A stretch of 64,000 nucleotides of DNA, from contig NZ_CAMLHC010000011.1 of NCBI RefSeq assembly GCF_946479755.1, positions 161,735 to 225,734 on the forward strand. Direction: 5' to 3'. Below, piece by piece: positions 31,301-39,641 of the stretch. The DNA is from an uncultured Chitinophaga sp. GTDB taxonomy: Bacteria > Bacteroidota > Bacteroidia > Chitinophagales > Chitinophagaceae. Positions within the stretch are counted from its first letter, which is position 1. The number at the start of each line of letters is the position of its first letter. The translations under genes and the position numbers were made by a program. The notes beneath the pieces are model-generated. The model was not told where the DNA came from. It made no database searches and saw only the letters and a program-made list of their open reading frames with translations.

Positions 31301-31414
31301 GACCATTATTTCGATGTGGCGGATAAGATACTGAAAATGGAACATGGCAAACTGGAAGTATACAATGACGAACGTTCCTTCACTTCGCTTACAATGAAAG
31401 TAGATAAGTTTTAA
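28316..31414 (+). CDS. ClbP/ZmaM-like membrane serine peptidase fused to peptide ABC exporter
   Basis: A 1032-residue fusion. An N-terminal signal or anchor segment is followed by a beta-lactamase-fold (S12) domain with S96-C-S-K99, Tyr190 and HGG at 326. These positions are close to those of ClbP (Ser95, Lys98, Tyr186). Three membrane helices follow (about 388-412, 428-452, 460-495), as in ClbP. Then come an ABC membrane domain and an ATPase with Walker A GGNGSGKST (about 846), signature LSGGQ and Walker B CLFDE, of the cyclic-peptide-exporter type. Zwittermicin ZmaM has the same peptidase-plus-ABC layout. Likely role: export of the NRPS product and periplasmic removal of an N-acyl pro-drug residue. 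The gene is ATGA-coupled to the last NRPS. The first module, which would add the pro-drug residue, is outside the window. Confidence 0.9.
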   Translation: MSKFITSYILKALRPLLFFILLLVSSGHLSFAGPGADTIPLQAVDAIVRKLTEDGSIPGLSVAVISGDTTVFRSYGFADLEKKIPVTPRTLFQVGSCSKAFTALAALKLQQAGLLDLDANVADYLPWFKVTYNGRPAQIKVRHLLHHTSGLPWKTIALIPESDSSNALEVTVRNISGVTLVNKPGLYFEYATVNYDILAYIIALRSGHSFEDYLQKNVLDALGLSQTTIGAPIDSSLMSAGYKLGFFRPRRYDAPVYRGNNAAGYVISDIQDMAKWLKVQMGLLPSDLYPLMEKTHTGDMTVPVHDMSSYGMGWQISLMGDGSVSHGGLNPNYTAYVTFDAGAKTGVVVMANSNSGATRLIGAALLDRVSKEVRDRGFTVTDGNDKAYSIVCVALGIYLLAVTGFAGMVLYQVFTGKRRLQGMTVRTLGRMLLSIAIGVPFLYGFYMLPNALLGMGWKPVIVWSPVSFIAMVGFALAALVATYLVYFMTLLFPEPNQYKRVIPKILLVSILSGMSNMVLLLLIVSAINSKVELEYLVFYFLLTVAVHIFGRKFVQSSLIELSKGIGFELRTKVFEKIFSTSYQKFENIDRGRVYTSVNDDVDAIGNSSNMAITLVTSVFTAIVAFLYLATMVFWATIMTLILVIALATLYYFVSKSTNKYYEEARDTRNVFMRLTNGMIDGFKEISLQRKKKLEYYTDIIDAADSYRKKISFAAMRFLYASLLGESMLILLLGTVAFIIPRLFTETKSGTIMNFVIVLLYLLGPVNRLLTAAPSILQLRIAWNRLRQFLSEIPSNLDLHELCPPLEPEVTSIRAQGLKFTYNSLEGFQVGAIDLEVKRGEILFIIGGNGSGKSTLAKLLTGLYEPSEGTITINGKALKSCDLSEYYSAVFSPLYIFGKLYNIDTASKRSEIEKYLRVLNLENIVGILDNKYTTINLSGGQRKRLALLQCYLEDAPICLFDEWAADQDPAYRNFFYRTLLPQMREAGKIVIAITHDDHYFDVADKILKMEHGKLEVYNDERSFTSLTMKVDKF

Positions 31415-31449
31415 CCCGCCGGGCGTTTATTCATCATATTGTTTTTTTT

Positions 31450-32967
31450 ATGAAGAAATATTTTATACCGGTACGGTGCCGGAAGCCGCTGCAGGTGATG
31501 GCGTTGTCCATCATACTGCTCACCGCCTGTTTGCAGTATGGCCGGGGACAGTCGCCGGCATACTTTGAAACCGGCGGCAGAAAGGTAAACATCGATTCTT
31601 TCAATACAGAAGTCAACTTCCTGATGGGAGAGGTGGGTATTCCCGGTGTATCCCTGGCCGTTGTAGAAAACAATGACGTTGTTTTTTATCATACCTACGG
31701 TGTCAAGCAGTCAGGGCAGCCGGAAACCGTAAATGATGAGACGCTTTTTGAAGCCTGCTCCCTGTCGAAGAACTTCATGCTGTTCATGGTGTACCAGTTG
31801 GTAGACCAGCATAAGCTTGACCTGGATAAGCCTATGTACCAGTACCTGGAGTATGAGCGGCTGAAACATGATCCCCGGTACCGGCAGATCACTGCCCGGA
31901 TGATCCTCGGGCATTGTTCCGGCATAGAGAACTGGAAGGCTGATTTTAACCCGGATACCCTGGACATCGTGTCCAACCCGGGAGAGCAATTTGTTTACTC
32001 AGGGGAAGGTTTCCATTACCTGGCCCGCGTCATTGAAACCATCCTCGGGGAGCCTTACCAGGCTATTGAAAAGAAGATGGTGCTGTCGCCGCTGAAGCTG
32101 GAAAGGACGTTTACCAGTTTTAAAGACAGTGTGCCAGGTAATTATGCGTTCGGACATGATGTACTGGAAAGAAAACTCCCTAAGTGGAAAAACAAGTCTG
32201 TTTTTCCGGCAGGGGGAGTGAATACAACAGCGCTGGATTATGCCCGGCTGCTGATAGGGATGTTCAATGGCAAGCACCTGTCACGGTCCCGTATAAACGA
32301 TATTTTACATAAAACAACCAGCCTCGGTGATTATTTCCCTCCCAATCATTACTTCGGAGGAGGGTATGAGGTCATCTACACGTCCGGTGATACCATCATT
32401 GCGCATGGCGGCAGTAATCCCGGTTATAAATGCCAGGTGTTCTATTCCGTACCGCATAGGCGGGGCATCATATTTATGACGAATTCAGACCGGGGGAAGC
32501 TTATTTCCCAGCGGCTGGTGGATATGTCTGTCCGGCTGGACATCAAATCGGAGTTTGCCAAACAATACTATGAGCAGTATCCGAGTAACGCTGTTGCGCT
32601 GCTGAAGGAATACAAGCAGGGCGGAGCGCGTGCGATGATGACGGACGTAAAGAAGTTAAAGCGGGCCGGGAGGCTGGGAGAGAATACGCTCAACGAGCTG
32701 GGTCATATTTTTACCGGTGTGGATACCGCTGTGGCCAGGAAGTTACTGACGCAAAATATCGCCCTGTATCCTGGTGGCGCAAGGGCTTATTACCTGCGGG
32801 GCGCCCTTGAGATGAGGCAGCGGGATTTCCCGGCGGCCTACCAGGATTTTGTCAGGGCCAAATCCCTTCGTTCGGAGGAGTTTACCCTGGATTTTAATTT
32901 AAAAAAATGCGAAAAAGCGCTTCGCCTGCAGCCTGTTTCTTCCGGCGGTGGCAGCGGGGCCCAATGA
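31450..32967 (+). CDS. Secreted beta-lactamase-family serine hydrolase with TPR-like tail
   Basis: A 505-residue protein. The hydrophobic N-terminus (res about 15-33) looks like a signal peptide. The S12/class-C fold motifs are S104-L-S-K107, a Tyr in YSGEG and an HGG motif in AHGGSNPGY. The last 120 residues are helical with a TPR-like unit. It begins 35 bases after the peptidase-exporter fusion and is probably in the same operon. Family members are D-amino-acid peptidases, esterases or transacylases. Here it could trim, cyclise or detoxify the exported peptide (inference). It has no C-terminal membrane helices, so unlike its neighbour it should be free in the periplasm. Confidence 0.85.
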   Translation: MKKYFIPVRCRKPLQVMALSIILLTACLQYGRGQSPAYFETGGRKVNIDSFNTEVNFLMGEVGIPGVSLAVVENNDVVFYHTYGVKQSGQPETVNDETLFEACSLSKNFMLFMVYQLVDQHKLDLDKPMYQYLEYERLKHDPRYRQITARMILGHCSGIENWKADFNPDTLDIVSNPGEQFVYSGEGFHYLARVIETILGEPYQAIEKKMVLSPLKLERTFTSFKDSVPGNYAFGHDVLERKLPKWKNKSVFPAGGVNTTALDYARLLIGMFNGKHLSRSRINDILHKTTSLGDYFPPNHYFGGGYEVIYTSGDTIIAHGGSNPGYKCQVFYSVPHRRGIIFMTNSDRGKLISQRLVDMSVRLDIKSEFAKQYYEQYPSNAVALLKEYKQGGARAMMTDVKKLKRAGRLGENTLNELGHIFTGVDTAVARKLLTQNIALYPGGARAYYLRGALEMRQRDFPAAYQDFVRAKSLRSEEFTLDFNLKKCEKALRLQPVSSGGGSGAQ

Positions 32968-33194
32968 TTTATAAACCATCATTTTTATTGCCTATGGAAA
33001 CCAGGAGGTATGAAGAAATTGCGGCAAGGGCTGATGAAATAAAGACGCGTTTAGCGTTCATCAACAGCCAGATAGAGAAAGAGCTTTCCCGGCCTTTTCT
33101 CGACAGATGCCAGTTCCGGTCCCGGGTGTTGGACCAGAATAAAAAAATATGTATAGCGGCTTTAGAACAACTGAATTGGGTTTTAGATGCGTAA
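32964..33194 (+). CDS. Small coiled-coil hypothetical protein
   Basis: About 76 residues if it starts at the ATG overlapping the previous stop (ATGA), or 66 from the ATG at 32994. The charged helical sequence (ETRRYEEIAARADEIK...) could form a coiled coil. There is no signal peptide, membrane segment or known motif. Its end overlaps the GT9 start by eight bases, so it is translationally coupled on both sides and probably real. I do not recognise a family. Confidence 0.6.
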   Translation: MIYKPSFLLPMETRRYEEIAARADEIKTRLAFINSQIEKELSRPFLDRCQFRSRVLDQNKKICIAALEQLNWVLDA

Positions 33195-34092
33195 AGAAAT
33201 TATAGTGGTCACCTGGGGCGGTATCGGTGACCTGATGCTCTGCACTCCTGCTTTGAAAGCCCTCAGGGAGGAGAATCCCCAATCGAGGATCATCGTGTAT
33301 TACCAGCGTTTTCACCAGGGGCATAAGCAGGTGCTGGTGAACAATCCCCACATCGATTCTTTAAGGGAGCTGCATATTACTTCCATGTGGAAGTATCCCC
33401 GGCACTTGTTTGTATACCTTTTTAAGAAAAAACAGTGGATCAAGGACAGGAAGTACTATCACATGTACCTGAACCATGTTCCGGCCACATGGTTATACGA
33501 AACAAACTATAAACAGGTGGCGGCAGACATTTTCGACGTGAAGCTCAACGGGGACCGTAAGATCCAGTTGTTTTTTACGGCCGCAGAGGAGCAGCAGGCC
33601 CGCGAGCGGGTGAAGGCTTTTAAGAACGTTGTTTTCGTGCATACGCATTCCAAATGCTCCGTCAATCATTTGTGGGATATTGAAAAGTGGAACCGGCTGG
33701 TAAAAGAGCTGCCGGCGTTCACCTTTATCCAGATTGGCCTGCGCAATGAACCAACGGTGGAAGGGGCTATTGACTGGAGGGATAAACTATCGCTGCGCGA
33801 AACGCTTTGCCAGCTGAAGTACGCCACATCCTTTGTGGGGGTGGAGTCCAGCTTCGCCCATGCCACCAATGCCTTCGGGGTGCCGGGGGTGGTGTTGTTC
33901 GGAGACACGAGCCCGCAGCATTGGGGGCATGAAAACAATGTCAATATCTATAAGGGAGTGGCTTGTTCCCCGTGTTTTCATTATCTGTGGGGCCGGGCAT
34001 GCCCGCTGGGTGGCGACTGTATGAAACTTATTGAAGTAGAAGAGGTAAAGGAAGCATTGATCAGGCAGGTAGGCGCCGGTGCCGGCAGCTGA
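33187..34092 (+). CDS. GT9 (heptosyltransferase-family) glycosyltransferase
   Basis: A 301-residue protein with the GT9 start motif WGGIGDLMLCTPALKAL at residues 10-26. The donor-binding half has VGVESSFAHATNAFGVPGVVLFG followed by a Cys-rich C-terminus, as in LPS heptosyltransferases. Family role: transfer of a sugar, often heptose, from an NDP-sugar. Bleomycin-type clusters pair such an enzyme with a carbamoyltransferase, and this window also has one at 44777. It therefore probably glycosylates the peptide, on a hydroxylated residue or on Ser or Thr (inference). It overlaps the small upstream gene. Confidence 0.85.
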   Translation: MRKEIIVVTWGGIGDLMLCTPALKALREENPQSRIIVYYQRFHQGHKQVLVNNPHIDSLRELHITSMWKYPRHLFVYLFKKKQWIKDRKYYHMYLNHVPATWLYETNYKQVAADIFDVKLNGDRKIQLFFTAAEEQQARERVKAFKNVVFVHTHSKCSVNHLWDIEKWNRLVKELPAFTFIQIGLRNEPTVEGAIDWRDKLSLRETLCQLKYATSFVGVESSFAHATNAFGVPGVVLFGDTSPQHWGHENNVNIYKGVACSPCFHYLWGRACPLGGDCMKLIEVEEVKEALIRQVGAGAGS

Positions 34093-34136
34093 ACGATGAG
34101 GGAATTTCATTTATAATATTTGTTAACAGAACAGTT

Positions 34137-34931
34137 ATGATATCCGGAAGAAAAAAGGTAATCGGTATAGTAGGAGGGATGGGGCCGGAGGCGGGACTCG
34201 CCCTGTTCAAAAGCATTGTGCTGATGACGCCCGCCACAGTTGACCAGGAGCATTTACCGGTGATACTGATGTCGTTTCCTGAAGCTATCGGCGACAGAAC
34301 GCAATACCTGGAGGGAGACATCATGGTAAACCCTGCCTATAACATCGTAAAGATAATCCGGAAACTGGAGGCTGCCGGGGCGGAGGTGGTGGGCCTTGCC
34401 TGCAATACCGTGTATTCGCCGGCGATATTGGACGTTATTACCGGCGGTATACAACATGGTGGCAGCCGTATAGCGTTGCTGAATATGCCTTTTGAGACCT
34501 GCCGGCATATCAGGGACAATTTGCCGGGTGTGCGGCGTATCGGCCTTATGACCACCAACGGCACTTACCGGTCGGGTATTTACAAGACCGTTCTCGAAAC
34601 GATGGGATTTGACGTGGTGGTGCCGGATGCCCGCTTTCAGCACGACGTTATCCACCGGATGATCTATGATCCCTGTGATGGTATCAAAGCCTGCCCGGGT
34701 AATATCACGCAGCAGGTAAAAGCGTGGAGCGGGCAGGCGCTGCATTATTTTAAACAACGGCAGGTAGACGCCATTATCCTGGGGTGTACAGACCTGTCGC
34801 TCGTATTTACAGAAAGTACGGTAGAGGAGATGGTGCTGGTCGATTCCACGGCGTCTCTCGCCCGGGCCCTTATCAGGGAAGCACTGGCAGAAAATTCATT
34901 GACAGAAACGAACAAACAAAAGATATTATAA
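34137..34931 (+). CDS. Aspartate/glutamate racemase family protein
   Basis: A 264-residue protein starting with IGIVGGMGPEAG and carrying both catalytic cysteines, Cys89 (GLACNTV) and Cys217 (LGCTDL). These two act as acid and base in PLP-independent Asp/Glu racemases. In microcystin clusters the homologous McyF supplies D-Asp for a module that lacks an E domain. Here two modules with McyB-like codes also lack E domains, so supply of a free D-acidic amino acid is likely (inference). It is probably the last gene of the left operon; the next gene is 116 bases away. Confidence 0.87.
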   Translation: MISGRKKVIGIVGGMGPEAGLALFKSIVLMTPATVDQEHLPVILMSFPEAIGDRTQYLEGDIMVNPAYNIVKIIRKLEAAGAEVVGLACNTVYSPAILDVITGGIQHGGSRIALLNMPFETCRHIRDNLPGVRRIGLMTTNGTYRSGIYKTVLETMGFDVVVPDARFQHDVIHRMIYDPCDGIKACPGNITQQVKAWSGQALHYFKQRQVDAIILGCTDLSLVFTESTVEEMVLVDSTASLARALIREALAENSLTETNKQKIL

Positions 34932-35047
34932 AAAATATAATTGTATTAATGACTGTTTTTTAAATGAAAAAATTTTTTGCGGATACTGCAACTTTTTAGG
35001 TTTTAATGGTGTCTACTGGGAACAAATTCATCTTATAAACGAACGAC

Positions 35048-35383
35048 ATGCATCCAAAGACGTTAGTATTTCTTTTACCTGTAGCGCTTTTCATAACCAT
35101 TGCAGTGGTGATAGTGGCTTATTTCAACTATAAGTTGAAAAAACATATAATAGATTCTGGTTTGACGGATACGGCTGCCGTAGAATTCCTGCGGCAGTTA
35201 TCGGCTTCCCGCCGCGAAGCACTTAAATGGGCGCTGGTCCTCTTTTTCGGAGGGCTGGGCCTGGTGGTGATCGGGTCTTTTTCTTTTGGCGATGCTGAGT
35301 CTACGGTGCCCTATGGCATCGAGGCTATTTTCATTGCATTGGGTTTTGGGATTTATTATCTCATCGTACAGAAGGACCGCTAA
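35048..35383 (+). CDS. Small DUF6249-like membrane protein
   Basis: 111 residues with three predicted membrane helices (about 7-27, 60-80, 88-107) and a short charged loop after the first. Such proteins are often found next to ECF sigma genes in Bacteroidota, as here (sigma at 37911). Function unknown. It may belong to a sigma/anti-sigma group rather than to the biosynthetic pathway. Confidence 0.65.
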   Translation: MHPKTLVFLLPVALFITIAVVIVAYFNYKLKKHIIDSGLTDTAAVEFLRQLSASRREALKWALVLFFGGLGLVVIGSFSFGDAESTVPYGIEAIFIALGFGIYYLIVQKDR

Positions 35384-35415
35384 TTTTTGTTCACCACCAG
35401 TTTAAATTCAAGGCA

Positions 35416-37860
35416 ATGCGTAGTTTAACCCGAAAACCCTGTTTATTCTTTATTGTTTGCTGCCTGTTTGCGCTGCCTGTATTTGGGCAGGCCCCGCTGA
35501 GCGATTCCACGATTACCGGCGTTGTTGTTGATTCAGCATCAGGAGCGCCCCTGGCTTATATTACTGTCGGCTTAAAAAGCGATAGCAGCATTATCAAGGC
35601 TGCCGTAACAAAGGAAGACGGTTCCTTTGTATTTTCAGCACTGAAACCCCTTCGTTACTCCTTAACGGTGATGGCTATGGGTTTCCGTAAACAAACGCTG
35701 CAGGTAGACCTGGCCGCGGCTAATGGACGCGCCGCCCTCGGCAGTATAGCGATCGTCAGAACGTCCAGCACTTTGAAAGAAGTGAAGGTAACCGGCGAAA
35801 AGCCCATTATTTCCCAGCAAATCGACGGCATTTCCTATGATCTGCAGGCCGATCCGGATAGTAAGGGCAGCAATGTACTGGAGATGATGCGGAAAGTACC
35901 GCATATTTCGCTGGACGCCGATGATAATATTTTGCTGAACGGAGATGCCGGCTACAAAGTACTGGTCAATGGCAAGCCCTCCAGCATGGTAGAAAGAAAC
36001 CTGAAAGCCGTGCTCCGGTCCATGCCCGCCTCCACCATCCAGCGGATTGATGTCATTACAACACCTTCCTCCAAATACGACGGCGAAGGCTTCGGAGGCA
36101 TCATCAATATCATCACCAATAAACGTCCGGCAGACGGATACAAAGGCACCATCAACGTCAACGGGCGTACGCCGGTAGGCGGCCCCGGCGTGGGCGGCTC
36201 CTTTGCCCTGAAAAGCGGTAAGTGGGGCATATCTGCCTCCGGCGCCGCCAGCATCCACAACACCCCGGAAACGAACACAACAATTGACCGGCTGGCTACC
36301 GGTAGCCGGAAAGGACAACTGCTGCAGCATGGAACAGAAAAATCCAATAGCCGTAACGGTTATATCGGCGCCGAAATCAGTTACGAGGCAGACAGCCTGA
36401 ACCTGGTGTCGCTGCAGTTGAATATCAACGGCAACCGGGACGAGGACAATAACACACAGCAATCCGTACTGAAGGCGGATGATGGCTATCTGCAACGCTA
36501 CGATATCGCCGGCGAAGGAGAAACACATGGCAGCGGCAGGGATGTCTCCCTGAACTACCAGCTGGGCTTCAAAAGAAACAAAAAGGAACTGCTGACGTTC
36601 TCCTATCGTTATTTTGCCTATGATTCAAGGTACGCTACCGGCGTATCCGTGTTGGATACCGTTAACTACCCGCTGTCAGATTATAAACAGCTGAATAAGC
36701 AGGGCGCCGCCGAACAAACAGCACAGGTAGATTACCTGTTCACCATCGGCAAGGTGGCTGTTGAATCAGGGGTGAAAGCCATCTTCAGGAATAACGACGG
36801 CGATTTCCAAACCAGCGTATTTGACTACCTGACCGGGAATTTTAAACCGGATACCAGCCTGGGCAACGTGCTGCGTAACCGGCAGCAGATACTGGCCGCC
36901 TACAATACCTACGAGTATGGCATTAACGGCTGGTCATTTAAAGGCGGCGTAAGGATAGAACATACCTCCATCGACGCGGACTTCATCTCCAGCGCCTCCA
37001 GTGTCACGCAGCGTTACTTTAACGTAATGCCGGCGGTATCCATCGGCAGGAAACTGGGCAAAAAAAGTATGATGACGTTTGGCTTCCGGCAGCGGATAAA
37101 GCGCCCCGGCGTCAACCAGCTCAATCCCTTTATAGACCGCTCCAATCCCAACGTGGAGAAGACCGGTAATCCCGAACTCAGCCCGGCATTGCTTAACGGC
37201 ATCCAGCTGGGATATACGTATTCCGGTAAAGTGAGCATCGTCACAGGTGTGGACTATGCTTTCTTCAACAAACTGGCCATACCCGTATCCACCTTTATCC
37301 CGGAAACCAATGTGGTACGGACACGCTTTGAAAACGCCGGCAGCGGAAAAGGATTAAGCGGAAGCCTGAATATCAGCTACCCCGCTACAAAACGGTTGAA
37401 CCTAACGCTGAACAATAATTTTGTGTATATATGGACCAAAAGCGTAGCCAAAGGAGCAGATATTGAAAACCAGGGATTTATGTATACCATCGCCGCCTCG
37501 GCCGGCTACCGGTTTGATGACGGATGGCGGATAAACGGCAACGTCAACGTCATCAGCCCCAAAGTAACGTTCCAGGGAACGTCCAATTCCGTTGTTACCT
37601 CCTCGCTGGGCGTAACAAAATCCCTGCTGAAAGATAAAATGTCCCTGTCAGCCTCCCTGATCAACCCTTTCAGCAAATACCGGAACGATATCAGGAGCAC
37701 CTTCGGAAATGATTTTGAACAAAATATTACCAGACAGTTATATTTCAGAACAATTAGTTTTAACTTAAACTATAATTTCGGAAAACTCAAAGAGACGATC
37801 CAAAAGAACAAGCGCGGAATTAAGAACGACGATGTATCTAATGAAGACGCTAATCAATAA
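35416..37860 (+). CDS. Outer-membrane beta-barrel receptor, TonB-dependent type
   Basis: An 814-residue protein with a signal peptide, a carboxypeptidase-regulatory-like beta-sandwich (ITGVVVDSASGAPLAYITV, about res 28-110), a plug-like part (VNGKPSSM, KYDGEGFGGIINIIT) and a long barrel. It matches the outer-membrane beta-barrel family that lacks a SusD partner. Family role: import or sensing at the outer membrane. Its place inside the cluster would fit uptake of, or protection from, the product, but it may be unrelated. The ECF sigma gene follows 50 bases later. Confidence 0.82.
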   Translation: MRSLTRKPCLFFIVCCLFALPVFGQAPLSDSTITGVVVDSASGAPLAYITVGLKSDSSIIKAAVTKEDGSFVFSALKPLRYSLTVMAMGFRKQTLQVDLAAANGRAALGSIAIVRTSSTLKEVKVTGEKPIISQQIDGISYDLQADPDSKGSNVLEMMRKVPHISLDADDNILLNGDAGYKVLVNGKPSSMVERNLKAVLRSMPASTIQRIDVITTPSSKYDGEGFGGIINIITNKRPADGYKGTINVNGRTPVGGPGVGGSFALKSGKWGISASGAASIHNTPETNTTIDRLATGSRKGQLLQHGTEKSNSRNGYIGAEISYEADSLNLVSLQLNINGNRDEDNNTQQSVLKADDGYLQRYDIAGEGETHGSGRDVSLNYQLGFKRNKKELLTFSYRYFAYDSRYATGVSVLDTVNYPLSDYKQLNKQGAAEQTAQVDYLFTIGKVAVESGVKAIFRNNDGDFQTSVFDYLTGNFKPDTSLGNVLRNRQQILAAYNTYEYGINGWSFKGGVRIEHTSIDADFISSASSVTQRYFNVMPAVSIGRKLGKKSMMTFGFRQRIKRPGVNQLNPFIDRSNPNVEKTGNPELSPALLNGIQLGYTYSGKVSIVTGVDYAFFNKLAIPVSTFIPETNVVRTRFENAGSGKGLSGSLNISYPATKRLNLTLNNNFVYIWTKSVAKGADIENQGFMYTIAASAGYRFDDGWRINGNVNVISPKVTFQGTSNSVVTSSLGVTKSLLKDKMSLSASLINPFSKYRNDIRSTFGNDFEQNITRQLYFRTISFNLNYNFGKLKETIQKNKRGIKNDDVSNEDANQ

Positions 37861-37910
37861 TAACCATATGAAAACACTAATAACCGCCAACGCCGAATTC
37901 CAGAGATATT

Positions 37911-38465
37911 ATGGCTGATGAAAAAGAACTGGTTGCCGTTGTCCTGAAAGGCGATTTGCACGCATTCGAAATACTGGTGAAGAAATACCAGCGGCTTGTA
38001 CTTTTTATAGTAGGTAAAATTGTCACCAACAGGGAAGAAGTAGAGGATGTCTGCCAGGAAGTTTTCATCAAAGTATACCGAAATCTTGATAACTTTAAAT
38101 TCCGGTCAAAACTGTCCACCTGGATAGCCCGCATAGCCTGGGTTACCGCTGTTAACCACACGAGAAAACAACGACGTGAGCACAAACAAAAAGTCACAGA
38201 CATAGAGACCATTGAGCATGCCGGCGAAAACCCGGAAGAAATATTAGACAGAAAGGATGTAGCAGCTTTCCTGAATCAGCTCATTGATCAAATGCCGGAG
38301 CACTATCGGACAGTGATCGTCCTGTTTCATCTGAATGAGTTCTCATATGAAGAGATAACGCAGATAACCGGGTTGCCACTGGGAACGATCAAGAGTTATC
38401 TGTTCAGAGCCAGGAAGCTGTTGAAAGATAAATTAGCCGCTAGTTTTAAAAAGGATATTATATGA
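37911..38465 (+). CDS. ECF RNA polymerase sigma factor
   Basis: 184 residues. Region 2 (FEILVKKYQRLVLFIVGKI, then EVEDVCQEVFIKVYRN) and region 4 (MPEHYRTVIVLFHLNEFSYEEI...LPLGTIKSYLFRARKLL) are clear. The start codon of the next gene overlaps its stop (ATGA), typical of a sigma/anti-sigma pair. It may control the barrel gene upstream or the surrounding cluster. Confidence 0.92.
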   Translation: MADEKELVAVVLKGDLHAFEILVKKYQRLVLFIVGKIVTNREEVEDVCQEVFIKVYRNLDNFKFRSKLSTWIARIAWVTAVNHTRKQRREHKQKVTDIETIEHAGENPEEILDRKDVAAFLNQLIDQMPEHYRTVIVLFHLNEFSYEEITQITGLPLGTIKSYLFRARKLLKDKLAASFKKDII

Positions 38466-38893
38466 GTACAAACGATGAAAAAATCCAGCGGATGCTGGAA
38501 GCAATGGAAAAAGAAGCTGGTGAACAGACGCCATTGGACCTTGACCCCCCATTCAGAGAGGATGTAAAGCTGTACCAGCTATTATTTGACGAATTGAAAA
38601 ATCTGCCGGAAGCAGCAACGCTTTCCCCGGATTTTGCCCGGAATATCACCTCCGTATTGGCGGCTTCCGGCAAACCGGCCAAAAAAGACAGGGGAGAACT
38701 CGTGCTCGTGGTTGCGCTCTCCGTTGCCGGCTTGCTGCTGGCTGTCAGCATGATAGGATGGATCGGAACGGATGCCGTACCCCTGACCTCCTTTGCTACA
38801 CCCGGCATGTTGTTTCTATCCGTATTCGTACTGGCTTGTTTTGTGACCTTACAGTCACTTGAAAGCAGGTTGTTGCGAAAAAAATACAGCTGA
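38462..38893 (+). CDS. Membrane protein coupled to sigma factor, probable anti-sigma factor
   Basis: 143 residues: an acidic N-terminal half of about 75 residues and two membrane helices (about 80-101 and 114-134). No zinc-binding HxxxCxxC motif is visible, so it is not a classical ZAS anti-sigma. The four-base overlap with the sigma gene is the main reason to propose an anti-sigma role. Confidence 0.6.
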   Translation: MSTNDEKIQRMLEAMEKEAGEQTPLDLDPPFREDVKLYQLLFDELKNLPEAATLSPDFARNITSVLAASGKPAKKDRGELVLVVALSVAGLLLAVSMIGWIGTDAVPLTSFATPGMLFLSVFVLACFVTLQSLESRLLRKKYS

Positions 38894-39098
38894 GCTCCCG
38901 TCCATACCGAAGAAGAATGCCACTTTAATGACCATTATAACCATAAACGCGATCTAAGAATAGAGTACCGTTAGTTAATCCACCTGATACATTTGATTAA
39001 CCCCACCTGTCCATCATTTAAAAATGGGGATTGACTCACTTTGCCGACAGTATTAATCTTTACCAGCATATTTATTTATTCAGCTAAAAACACATCCT

Positions 39099-39611
39099 AT
39101 GCGCGAACTCGCACTTCAACAGACTGTATGCAGTTGGTATGTTGTTTACACGTACCCTCACTATGAGAAGCGGATTCTCAATCAATCCAAAAAGATAGGA
39201 ATTCATTGTTTTTTGCCCACGAAAAAAGTTGTCAGACAATGGAGCGACAGAAGAAAGATTGTCGATGAGCCCCTGTTCCCGAATTATGTCTTTGTATACG
39301 TGGAAAAGCAGGCCAGGTTCAGATTGTTGGATATCATGGGAGTGTCCCGTTATGTGACTTTTGACGGCAAGCCGGTGGTGGTGTCCGAACAGGAGATGAA
39401 CACCATCAAAAAACTGATGATCGAACCGGAGGTCACCGTGGAAGAGGAGCTGCAGAGCGGCAGCAAAGTACTCATTACAGAAGGGCCTTTCATCGGAATG
39501 GAAGGCGTCATTTTTCAGAAAAAAGGAAAGACAAGATTTGGCGTGAAGATACCGGCGCTCAACCATTCCATTTCCGTGGAAATGCCGGCCTCGTCCTTCA
39601 GCAGGATCTGA
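39099..39611 (+). CDS. UpxY-family transcription antiterminator (NusG paralogue)
   Basis: 170 residues. The N-terminal NGN domain reads SWYVVYTYPHYEKR and FPNYVFVYVE. The C-terminal KOW-like part reads SGSKVLITEGPFIGMEGVIFQKKG. UpxY proteins are specialised NusG paralogues in Bacteroidota that let polymerase read through long exopolysaccharide or biosynthetic operons. It opens the rightward run of glycosyltransferase genes and follows a 205-base gap that may hold the leader it acts on. Confidence 0.88.
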   Translation: MRELALQQTVCSWYVVYTYPHYEKRILNQSKKIGIHCFLPTKKVVRQWSDRRKIVDEPLFPNYVFVYVEKQARFRLLDIMGVSRYVTFDGKPVVVSEQEMNTIKKLMIEPEVTVEEELQSGSKVLITEGPFIGMEGVIFQKKGKTRFGVKIPALNHSISVEMPASSFSRI

Positions 39612-39641
39612 TGGAATGTTCTACTCAAATTTTTACCATTT

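Noticed and set aside
35416..37860. Barrel protein as a siderophore receptor for the NRPS product
   Set aside because: Nothing in the sequence shows ligand type. Cluster enzymes (carbamoyltransferase, pro-drug peptidase) do not require a siderophore reading.
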